The translations under genes and the position numbers were made by a program. This document shows positions 7,586-14,459 of a DNA stretch of 32,518 nt, piece after piece. Within the stretch, counting starts at the first letter, position 1; each line of letters opens with the position of its first letter. Source of the DNA: Oligoflexia bacterium (lineage in GTDB: Bacteria; Bdellovibrionota; UBA1018); contig JACMQW010000028.1 of the NCBI GenBank assembly GCA_014376785.1, positions 1 through 32,518 of the forward strand, given 5' to 3'. Under the pieces are notes generated by a model, which worked only from the letters and a program-made list of their open reading frames with translations, was not told where the DNA came from and searched no databases.

Positions 7586-9381
7586 TAAAATTCTGCTCCG
7601 AAGCTGACGAAGTATTGGTTTTTATGGTGGCCCTTCAGAGGGTTATAACCGTTAGCATAAGTAGCGCGAATCGTGCCAAGCGGAGTGGCCGCTCGTGCCC
7701 CTAAACCAGGCGAATAAAAGAGGCCAGGATCAAACGTCATGTTGCCGTGGCCAAGCCAACCATAGTCAGTGAAGAGCAGCGGTTCCAAAGGCATGGGAAA
7801 GAGGTTCGGCCACCGAGATTCGATTCCCAGCGTGGCGGCGCTCCCTGCCCCTTTTTTCACTTCGGGTAAACTATTCCGTCCGAATCCGCGCAAGTCGCGG
7901 TCACCCCCGATGAGAAAGAACCAATCGACGGGAACTCGGTCCACATTAGGAATCGATCCATCTCCGGTGACCAGCATGCCCAGAGAGTATCGTGCGCCTA
8001 GCACCCAGCGCGGTTCCACGTAGTCCCGGAAGTTCCAGAGCGCCGTCCCTGAGATGAGTGTTCTATGGACGGAATTTGTTTTTGCCTGACTTCCCGGAAG
8101 GAAATCGTAAGCGAAGTTAAAATCGACACCGGTTCGGGGGCTGCCTCGGTAGCGTTCGAAATCGTGCGAGTGTGCGTTCAAAAGAATTCCCGGGGTGAAG
8201 AAGTAATTCGCCACACTGGGACGCGCCGTCAGATCGCGAAAGCGCCTGAAGTTAAAACCCGCTTGGGGATCGAGCGTCCAATTACCGATGTCGAACGTTC
8301 GCCCGAGAAAGCTGGTGATTTTGGTTTCGATCGATTCGAACTTCGGTTCTTTTCGGTGTTCGAACTGAGCACCGGGCTTGAGATACATCCTTCGGTCGTC
8401 TTTGAAGGCGTACCATTTCAAATCGCCGGAAATTTTTTGTCGGATATTGGAACCGATGAATTCCGCGCGGAAAGTCGAAGCCGAACTCCAGAGTCGACTG
8501 TTATTCCAACGCACAAATCCGAGGGGGTATTCCTCGGTACTCGCACCGACGCCGATTTCCCAAGCGCGCCGCGAGCCGAAGCTTGCCGAGCGGTCGAGTT
8601 GCGTGAGTTTTCCATTCTCACAACGAGGAGTGTATTGGGCGCTGGAAACCACGTTATCGGATTCCATGCGCCAGCCAGCGAGAATGGTTTTACTGATGTT
8701 GAAACGATTACCTTCGTGGAAGGGCTCGTAGCGACGCAAAATCTCGTTATCGACTTCGGGAGGATTCACATCGACGGTCTGCGGAAAAATCTGGCGCTCC
8801 CCGGACTGAATTTTTAGAATGACCCGACCGTCGGGGTGGGCGACAAGGTCTATTTTACCGCAGGCATACCCGATCGTTTTCAGTTGCTCGATTGAGTAAC
8901 TGGAAATCGTATCGAGGGTGGTTTTTTCAAGCGGATGACCGAGATAGATATTCAGTGGCGGAGTTTTCCACTCCGGCGGTTCCCCTTCGGTCAGAATCGC
9001 GGTGACGACCGATCTCTTTCCCGCATCGACCACCACTTTCCCCGCATCGTAATCGACCGTAATTTTCGGATCGAGGTAAGCCTGGGACTCGAGGTAGGAA
9101 CGAAGAAATTTCGCGGATTGGCCGGGAGGAATTTTTTTCCAAGCGTAGTGCGCCGGATCTCCGCAGATCAGAATTTTATCGTTCTTGGAAATTTCTACCT
9201 GAGGCGTGCCGGGACTCCAGGTGATTTCTTTTTCACAGATTTCGGGGGTCGAGCATCCGGTGAGCGCTAGCGTGGTCATGATTGTCGCCACAGTGAGCAA
9301 CTCGGCAGCAGTGGGTAAGCCTGCAAGCGTGGAGAAGAATCGGACGGTGGCGGACTTCTGGACGGGGTTCGGCTTATTCAA
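7585..9381 (-). CDS. tamA: TamA/BamA-family barrel with a lipobox
   Basis: An Omp85-family outer-membrane protein of 598 residues. The C-terminal half is a 16-strand-type barrel with the conserved loop-6 motif, here GGDRDLRGFGRNSL. It ends in KNQYFVSFGAEF with a terminal Phe. The N-terminal part carries POTRA-like segments (about residues 95-210). Unusually, the signal region ends in a lipobox, LALTGC, putting an acylated Cys at residue 43, as in the TamL lipoproteins of Bacteroidetes. The only start codon consistent with an export signal is TTG at 9381; an in-frame TGA lies just upstream near 9430, and internal ATG codons would leave too short a signal. Its pairing with tamB supports a TAM role rather than BamA. 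Confidence 0.88.
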   Translation of the reverse strand: MNKPNPVQKSATVRFFSTLAGLPTAAELLTVATIMTTLALTGCSTPEICEKEITWSPGTPQVEISKNDKILICGDPAHYAWKKIPPGQSAKFLRSYLESQAYLDPKITVDYDAGKVVVDAGKRSVVTAILTEGEPPEWKTPPLNIYLGHPLEKTTLDTISSYSIEQLKTIGYACGKIDLVAHPDGRVILKIQSGERQIFPQTVDVNPPEVDNEILRRYEPFHEGNRFNISKTILAGWRMESDNVVSSAQYTPRCENGKLTQLDRSASFGSRRAWEIGVGASTEEYPLGFVRWNNSRLWSSASTFRAEFIGSNIRQKISGDLKWYAFKDDRRMYLKPGAQFEHRKEPKFESIETKITSFLGRTFDIGNWTLDPQAGFNFRRFRDLTARPSVANYFFTPGILLNAHSHDFERYRGSPRTGVDFNFAYDFLPGSQAKTNSVHRTLISGTALWNFRDYVEPRWVLGARYSLGMLVTGDGSIPNVDRVPVDWFFLIGGDRDLRGFGRNSLPEVKKGAGSAATLGIESRWPNLFPMPLEPLLFTDYGWLGHGNMTFDPGLFYSPGLGARAATPLGTIRATYANGYNPLKGHHKNQYFVSFGAEF

Positions 9382-9443
9382 TGCCGAGGAAGTTATCGGA
9401 TGCTTTCCCGCTCGGAAATGTTTTTTTCAGGAAAACGCAGAAA

Positions 9444-9474
9444 CCCCCGGCACTCATCAATGAGTAGCGGGGGG
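9444..9474 (-). terminator. Probable intrinsic terminator of the lipoprotein gene
   Basis: Read on the minus strand, a GC-rich hairpin (CCCCC ... GGGGG with an ACTCAT/ATGAGT inner stem) follows the stop at 9516. It runs into TTTCTGCGTTTT. A T-run is also present on the plus side (9482-9487), so it may act in both directions. It separates this gene from tamA. Confidence 0.6.
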
Positions 9475-9515
9475 CTCATTCTTTTTTAGAGGAATCGTTG
9501 AGGAAGGGCGTCGGA

Positions 9516-10199
9516 TTAGATCCGGGTGCCGTTCGTCTGGACTTGGATGTTACCGTTCACGACATGGTACTGATAGATCGAGCGCATCGGGTTCGTGCGG
9601 CAAGTCGCGAGGATCTGGGAGTAAGGATTTGGGTAGTAAGGGTAGCTCAGAGCGCGGTCACAGTCGAAATCAGAGGTGAGGGCTTGGACCTTCACTTTGA
9701 TGTTTCCATGACCAGAGCTCATGTAGCTTGAGAAGTCGATGGTCTGGCTGGCTTGGGAACCTGCACAACCGGCCGTTCCATTTGCAGTCAGGCGGTTTGT
9801 GTAAACGGTGGGGAGGTCAGAAAACACACCGTTTTGCTCGACCGACACGGTGACGGCAACCGTCACGCAGTTATAGTTAGCGGTAAAGTTTGCGTAAGTT
9901 CCGTTGGTGTATTCGTTGCGGGTAGCGGGGCTGGCCGTCACCACGACTACCAGTTTCGAATCGGTGAAGAGAGCCGGGGAGGTGGTGACCGAAGCGGCTC
10001 CACCTGCGGGGTCAAATCCGACGGATTTGAAGGACAAAGGATAAGAACCGGTGGTCGGGTTAAAAACTCCAGCGGTCATGTCTGCGGTAGCGACGTTCTG
10101 AGCGTTGGAGCCCGAACCGGTGACTCCGGTAGAGCCGCAGGCAGAAAGAAGGCAAGTGGTGAGACTCATTAAGATCAGGGACTGAGTGGATGCTTTCAT
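9516..10199 (-). CDS. Small secreted lipoprotein of unknown function
   Basis: A protein of 227 residues with a signal peptide ending in the lipobox LLSAC (Cys about residue 21). A Gly/Ser/Asn/Thr-rich low-complexity stretch follows, then a predicted beta-rich domain that contains several Cys residues (NYNC, AGC, DFDC, ATC) which could form disulphides. I do not recognise the family. The ATG at 10199 has a strong AGGAG seven bases upstream. The gene is monocistronic: it has its own strong sigma-54-type promoter and its own terminator, which suggests condition-dependent high expression. Confidence 0.8.
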   Translation of the reverse strand: MKASTQSLILMSLTTCLLSACGSTGVTGSGSNAQNVATADMTAGVFNPTTGSYPLSFKSVGFDPAGGAASVTTSPALFTDSKLVVVVTASPATRNEYTNGTYANFTANYNCVTVAVTVSVEQNGVFSDLPTVYTNRLTANGTAGCAGSQASQTIDFSSYMSSGHGNIKVKVQALTSDFDCDRALSYPYYPNPYSQILATCRTNPMRSIYQYHVVNGNIQVQTNGTRI

Positions 10200-10271
10200 G
10201 GGGGACTCCTCTTTATTCAGCTCGGGTTCTTGGCCGTCTTGGTTACGAATGCCTGCTGATACCTTAGTTAA

Positions 10272-10288
10272 AGCAATCAGGATGCCAA
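10272..10288 (-). promoter_or_regulatory. Sigma-54 (RpoN) -24/-12 promoter
   Basis: On the minus strand the sequence reads TTGGCATCCTGATTGCT. It has the diagnostic GG-N10-GC spacing and matches the consensus YTGGCACG-N4-TTGCW at all but two positions. Transcription would start near 10262, about 60 bases before the ATG of the lipoprotein gene at 10199. A bacterial enhancer-binding protein would be required; none is encoded in this window. Confidence 0.7.
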
Positions 10289-10301
10289 GCGTTAAATATC
10301 A

Positions 10302-10314
10302 TAAAATATTGAAA
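10302..10314 (-). promoter_or_regulatory. IHF-like site upstream of the sigma-54 promoter
   Basis: The minus strand reads TTTCAATATTTTA, matching the IHF consensus WATCAANNNNTTR at 12 of 13 positions. It sits 13 bp upstream of the -24 element in an AT-rich tract, the usual place for a DNA bend between activator site and sigma-54 promoter. IHF consensus matches are common in AT-rich DNA, so this is supportive only. Confidence 0.45.
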
Positions 10315-10604
10315 TTATTGGTTATTTCAGGGGCCAGGTTGAGGGGTGACTGCCTAGTTTTTAGACGGGTGTTGGTTTGGTGGCAGGCGGCGGCGCTCTT
10401 TTCCCTTTGAGTCGAACTGTGGGTCCCACCCAGGAGGCTCAGTGGAGCTGAGAACGTTCAGAGAACTTCCTTATGAATCTTCATTCCTGCGACGGAGGCT
10501 ACTAAATCGGGATGCTTTGCTCTGCGAACACCTGACTTAAGTTTAGACAGATTTGCTCGCGCAACTCTTCCTCCGGTTCGTCCAGCTGGTACACCTCGTG
10601 CTCC

Positions 10605-11564
10605 ATGGCTCTCATGTTTAAAGGCGTTGTCCTGCTACTCACTCTCTTTTGTCTAAAACCTGCTACGGGGGTCTCCGCGCTGTTGCCCGTGAACTCTCCG
10701 CTCCCTCCGAGTCACGCTTTCGATGATCCTGGAAAGCAGGCCGCTGTTCAGAAGGCAGGTAAAAGGCTCGCTTTGGAATTCAAAGCCAAGGGATTCATTT
10801 TTGGCGCTCCCATTCTCTTTCGTTCTTTCAAAAGTATGGAGGTTCCGAAAATCCTCACCCGTCCTGGGATGAGCGCAGAAAAGATCAAAGACGAGTGGAA
10901 GCATGCTTCGGGCGAGGGAAAACTCGAATTGTGGGTCCAGGATGATGACGGTCACTTCCGCAAATTCCGAACCTATTCGGTCTGTGGAATGGAAGGGCTA
11001 CCCGGTCCGAAGAGAAATGAAAATGATTACATGTCTCCAGAGGGTTTTTACGAAATTTCCCCCGGCACGTTAGATCCTAATAGTTGGATGCGTCTGTCGA
11101 TCGATGTCGGCTATCCGAATGCCTATGATATTGGCAACCGCGCCAAAGGGAGAAGCGGAGCAGGGAACGCAATTAAGATTCATGGTGCTTGCGTGACGGA
11201 AGGATGTCTCGCAATGAACGATGATCAAATCGATGAAATTTACGCGGTCGTATCGAAAAGCTTAAATCGGAATGTCTGGAGCAACGGCTCGGTTTATAAA
11301 ATTCCATTTTATAGTTTTCCGTTTCCACTGAGTCCGGAAAATCTCAAAAAGCTAGACACCGACACCCTTCGCAACCTTTCGAGCGTGATAAACCGGGATC
11401 ACTCGACTGAATTCGACGTGCTGAAGTTTTGGACTCATATCCAAATCGGCTATGAGTATTTCGAATTGGAGCGAAGTGCGCCGGATGTCTCCGTACAGAA
11501 GACTTTGGGCGGAGTGGAGTATCAATTTGGACGTCCATCGAGTGAGCTTGTTCAAAAGAAATGA
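10605..11564 (+). CDS. YafK-type L,D-transpeptidase (YkuD domain)
   Basis: A periplasmic cell-wall enzyme of 319 residues. YkuD-domain proteins form or cleave meso-DAP crosslinks or detach Braun-type lipoproteins. The catalytic signature is HGACVTEGCLAM, with His193 and nucleophile Cys201, very like the YafK/DpaA branch. A signal peptide covers about residues 1-25. Upstream, TPEGFYEISPGTLDPNSWM-like sequence (about 143-162) is also typical of the YafK group. The first ATG (10605) and a second three codons later are both possible; neither has a clear Shine-Dalgarno. It converges with the next gene with only 21 bp between stops. The exact reaction (crosslinking or hydrolysis) cannot be read from sequence. 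Confidence 0.87.
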   Translation: MALMFKGVVLLLTLFCLKPATGVSALLPVNSPLPPSHAFDDPGKQAAVQKAGKRLALEFKAKGFIFGAPILFRSFKSMEVPKILTRPGMSAEKIKDEWKHASGEGKLELWVQDDDGHFRKFRTYSVCGMEGLPGPKRNENDYMSPEGFYEISPGTLDPNSWMRLSIDVGYPNAYDIGNRAKGRSGAGNAIKIHGACVTEGCLAMNDDQIDEIYAVVSKSLNRNVWSNGSVYKIPFYSFPFPLSPENLKKLDTDTLRNLSSVINRDHSTEFDVLKFWTHIQIGYEYFELERSAPDVSVQKTLGGVEYQFGRPSSELVQKK

Positions 11565-11585
11565 CGAACTGGGCCTTCAGCACAC

Positions 11586-12833
11586 TTACCAAAATGTCGA
11601 TTCTAGAGCCCGAAAACGAGCGCAGCTCAGTGCGGGCGCGCTGGGACTCGGCTTGGTTGCATACAAAGCCACCGCATCAGTGATTGATTGGCAGTAATGA
11701 GCTTTGCTGACGCCTCCTACCCGAAAGTCTGCGCCCGCTTCACGTTGCATGGGACAGTCCGCTCGGGGAATTTGGGCCGGAACCCTAGACTTATTTTCAG
11801 CGCTATTAGCGGACCCATGAATGGTCGAAATGGGATTGCTTTTACATATGGCGAGCTTTTTCGCGTTCAACTGCGGAATCGGCCAACTGGATCGTTGTTG
11901 GGTCACGAAGTCGAGATGCTCACTGAGAAAGAGTGGGTTTACTGCGCCGTTATTAGAATATTCCGTTTGAAGTTGGTCTAAGTAAGAGGCGACTTGGCTC
12001 CCGGCAGTGCTACCGAGCGCCGCTACGCAGTCCACGCCATAAATGTTGAAAGTCTTCCTAAAAGTTTGAATGAATCGCTCTCTCGCGGCAGCACGCGCGA
12101 TGGTGCGGCCGGTAGCCGGTCCCCACCCTCCCGAACTACCTGGGTCTGTCGGTTCTTCCCACGGAGCGGGCGGAATCTTCCGCATCGTATTGCACGCAAA
12201 AAGATAAAGCTCCTTCAGGTTTCCCATCAAGTGGGTGGTGTCTGCAGGGGGTTTCGGGCAACTCGCTAAACCTCCGGTAGAAAGCGACAAGTTGCAGGAC
12301 TCCGTCGAACGAGTCAGGCGGGAGATTGGAAGGTCATTCACCTGCAGGCTCGCATTCGCTGCGAAACTATCTCCGTAAAATGTGCCGTCTTGTAAAGCAT
12401 GGTGAGACGAAACCAGCAGCACATCGCAGCCAGTGGGTAGAGCCAGAGACCTTGCGACAACACGATCTCCACCATCTGTGATGCTTTGAGCGTCCGCGAT
12501 GGAGCTTGGTGCTATAAGCTCAGTAAAAGTGATGTTCGGATCGCAGTTTGCGGGGTCACAAGTCGTGGGATTGCAGAGCGAGTTAAAAAGCGCGTAGTTG
12601 AAAGGAACATTATTTTTGTGATCCATCCCACCTGGGTCAGGGTCCGGCATGTTTTTGATATGCCCCGTGATCGCAGAGGTGCCCTTCACTTTTCGGCAAA
12701 AAGATTCCAACTCGTTGGTCGATCCATAGGTGATTGAACAAAAATTAAATGAGGTAGCGAACGAGGGGCGAGTCGCTAAAATGACTGTGACGAGCGATAA
12801 CAGCCCCGCGGTAAATAACTTTCTTCCCATCAT
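11586..12833 (-). CDS. Secreted Cys-rich protein with caspase/CHAT-like His-Cys motifs
   Basis: A protein of 415 residues starting at the MM pair (12833). The reading frame is open further upstream to 12983, but that extension precedes a textbook signal peptide (MMGRKLFTAGLLSLV...ATRPSFA), so the internal start is preferred. A core segment reads CDVLLVSSHHALQDGTFYG (His144/145), then about 70 residues later LKELYLFACNT (Cys214). A hydrophobic strand ending in a His, followed by a strand ending in xACNT, is the layout of caspase-fold and CHAT proteases. The family-level match is weak and the usual His-Gly is absent. The protein is Cys-rich (more than ten Cys), consistent with a disulphide-bonded secreted protein. 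Function unproven. Confidence 0.65.
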   Translation of the reverse strand: MMGRKLFTAGLLSLVTVILATRPSFATSFNFCSITYGSTNELESFCRKVKGTSAITGHIKNMPDPDPGGMDHKNNVPFNYALFNSLCNPTTCDPANCDPNITFTELIAPSSIADAQSITDGGDRVVARSLALPTGCDVLLVSSHHALQDGTFYGDSFAANASLQVNDLPISRLTRSTESCNLSLSTGGLASCPKPPADTTHLMGNLKELYLFACNTMRKIPPAPWEEPTDPGSSGGWGPATGRTIARAAARERFIQTFRKTFNIYGVDCVAALGSTAGSQVASYLDQLQTEYSNNGAVNPLFLSEHLDFVTQQRSSWPIPQLNAKKLAICKSNPISTIHGSANSAENKSRVPAQIPRADCPMQREAGADFRVGGVSKAHYCQSITDAVALYATKPSPSAPALSCARFRALESTFW

Positions 12834-12966
12834 TTTTAGTCCAAATCTCTCAGGTTGGTTTCGGAGCCCGATTGCGCTTTTCTCATTGTAGCGGTGTCTA
12901 AGAACCGTGAACAGATGTTGAAAAACTAACACCCGCGCTAAGGTGCAGGGAAAGGGTGGGTAATTC

Positions 12967-12995
12967 TTGACGCACCTAGTCATATGGGTTAAATT
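12967..12995 (+). promoter_or_regulatory. Sigma-70-like promoter for the gene at 13014
   Basis: TTGACG (12967-12972), a 17-bp spacer and TAAATT (12990-12995) lie 18 bases before the ATG at 13014. The -35 is a five-of-six match and the -10 a four-of-six match. Spacing is ideal. Experimental support is absent. Confidence 0.5.
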
Positions 12996-13013
12996 GCTGC
13001 CTAGGACACGATT

Positions 13014-13451
13014 ATGATGAAAACCCTTCTGTCGCTACTCTTGCTCTCCATGCCCATTTTTTGCGCGCACGCGAATTCAGGAATCGAAAGAATAGTCGTT
13101 TGGAGTTGCGCAGATTCTTACGGGGGTGGCGATGGAACTCACTACGCGAATTTATACGTAGACGCGGTTTCATCGAATCCATCGAGCGATGAAAGTTGGT
13201 CACTCCGTTATACCGTTCGTATCGGAAAAATCGGAAGCAATGGTCAGAGCATTCGAGAAGAAAGCCATCCTTCATTCTCGCCGATGCTTTCATTTAGGAC
13301 TCCGAGTGATGCGCGCGAATGGCTGCAGACTCACGAGTTGAAAATCCCAATCGCGGGAGGTTTCGCTGTCCTAACTCCAACCACTGATTCGTTGCGAGTT
13401 ACCGATCCAGTAGCCGCCGATCCGTCCGAATATCAATGCATGCGGAACTAA
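13014..13451 (+). CDS. Small secreted protein of unknown function
   Basis: A protein of 145 residues with a clear signal peptide (MMKTLLSLLLLSMPIFCAHANS, likely cleavage after AHA). The mature part of about 124 residues has two Cys, near each end (VVWSC and YQCM), which could form one disulphide. Alternating hydrophobic residues suggest a beta-rich fold. No known family is recognised. Two consecutive ATG codons begin the frame. A sigma-70-like promoter directly precedes it. It diverges from the caspase-like gene and is followed by another small secreted protein, so this small cluster appears devoted to exported proteins. Confidence 0.7.
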   Translation: MMKTLLSLLLLSMPIFCAHANSGIERIVVWSCADSYGGGDGTHYANLYVDAVSSNPSSDESWSLRYTVRIGKIGSNGQSIREESHPSFSPMLSFRTPSDAREWLQTHELKIPIAGGFAVLTPTTDSLRVTDPVAADPSEYQCMRN

Positions 13452-13565
13452 GCATTGGGTCCAGGCGATGGTTGTCTTCAAGGCGGTAAGCATATTCTCC
13501 TGCCCATTTTCCATTCCATTCGGACCTTTGCACTGTGTTCTTGCCTTATTGGTTGCGGTGCATTA

Positions 13566-14045
13566 ATGGGCCGCATGTTTTACTTAAATGCCGTAAAATC
13601 TTCGTTGTTCCTGTCGATCGTCCTCACTTCCGTTGCAAGCGCTTCAGCCTCGAATCTCGTCCCGGGCACTTACTCCTGCGGGTATCCAGACGATGCGAAC
13701 CGCGGAATTTCCGTCGCTCGCTCAACTCTGAGAATTGAGGAAACGGGGCGTGGATTCGTGGCCTGTCTCGATTTTCTTGGGAACTCCTCGGGCGGACGGG
13801 CCGTGGTCGGAACCTCTTGCGGAAATTACAGTGAATCCTACGGGGTTCGGGAAAATACCTACGGCATTCCTTCGGCCTGGTTTCACGGCTTCGAAGATTT
13901 CACCGAAGAGTCCCACATTTCGCTCCCTCCAGCAGAGGACCGCTTCGCAGTGATCGAATTTGAAGGGGAATCACCGTGTGTTTTCATCCGCGGAGACCAT
14001 CGTTCAAACCCAGACCTCACTTACGAGTGCGTGAGCGAAGAGTAA
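13566..14045 (+). CDS. Small secreted Cys-containing protein of unknown function
   Basis: A protein of about 159 residues when started at ATG 13566 (MGRMFYLNAVKSSLFLSIVLTSVASASA), which gives a normal signal peptide. The frame is open back to 13455, but that extension adds residues before the signal and is not preferred. The ATG at 13575 is also possible. No strong Shine-Dalgarno is present at any of them. The mature protein has five Cys (YSC, VAC, TSC, SPC, YEC) and a beta-rich pattern. No family is recognised. It follows the gene at 13014 by about 110 bp on the same strand and could share its promoter. Confidence 0.65.
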   Translation: MGRMFYLNAVKSSLFLSIVLTSVASASASNLVPGTYSCGYPDDANRGISVARSTLRIEETGRGFVACLDFLGNSSGGRAVVGTSCGNYSESYGVRENTYGIPSAWFHGFEDFTEESHISLPPAEDRFAVIEFEGESPCVFIRGDHRSNPDLTYECVSEE

Positions 14046-14093
14046 AATAAAAATAGAACTGCGATTGAACTGGAAGAAGCGATTCCTTAAGAA

Positions 14094-14459
14094 CTAAACT
14101 TCCCGCGCGTAAATCGGAACAATCTTCAAAAGCGTTTCGAGATCGATGGGTTTTCGTAAGAATCCGTCTGCTCTCTGACTCGAGACTTCGTCTGCCGTTG
14201 CAGAGACCATGAGTACGGGAAGTTCCGCATGTTTAGGGTTCTCGCGGAGGTGACTCAGGAACTCGAGACCCCCCATGATCGGCATGACGAGATCAAGAAG
14301 AACGAGCGAGAACCCGCCCTCTGTTTCGATTTTGTCCAACCCATCCCGTCCATTCACCGCCGTCACCACTTCATAACCTTCCGATTCCAAAGCCATGTGA
14401 ATGGTTTCTCGGATGCTGAAGTCGTCCTCGACTACGAGGATGCGTCTTGGGTTACTCAT
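14094..14459 (-). CDS. Single-domain response regulator (CheY-like)
   Basis: A 121-residue receiver domain with no output domain. The acidic pocket E11/D12, phospho-acceptor Asp56 (in LVLLDLVMP), Ser87 and Lys103 (FLRKP) are all in place, so phosphorylation should work. The ATG lies inside the 3' end of the histidine kinase gene (8-base overlap), marking the kinase as its probable partner. Lacking a DNA-binding or enzymatic domain, it would act by protein contact or as a phosphate shuttle to an unlinked target. Confidence 0.93.
   Translation of the reverse strand: MSNPRRILVVEDDFSIRETIHMALESEGYEVVTAVNGRDGLDKIETEGGFSLVLLDLVMPIMGGLEFLSHLRENPKHAELPVLMVSATADEVSSQRADGFLRKPIDLETLLKIVPIYAREV

Larger units (their letters stand above)
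10200..10604. other. 405-bp intergenic region between divergent genes
   Basis: The side next to the lipoprotein gene holds its sigma-54-type promoter and an IHF-like site within an AT-rich tract (about 10290-10330). The side next to the transpeptidase gene has only short inverted repeats, such as CTCAG/CTGAG near 10440 and GAACGTTC near 10450. I see no convincing promoter there. No coding potential is evident. Confidence 0.6.

Noticed and set aside
8065-8817. 250-codon open frame on the plus strand inside tamA
   Set aside because: It lies wholly antisense to a well-conserved Omp85 barrel; its product has shadow-like composition and no recognisable motif.
10315-10604. Further promoter or small gene in the intergenic region
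   Set aside because: Only short inverted repeats were seen; no convincing -35/-10 pair or ribosome-binding site could be assigned.
11586-12983. Longer form of the caspase-like protein starting at 12983
   Set aside because: It would place about 50 residues before a textbook signal peptide and overlap the likely promoter of the divergent gene.
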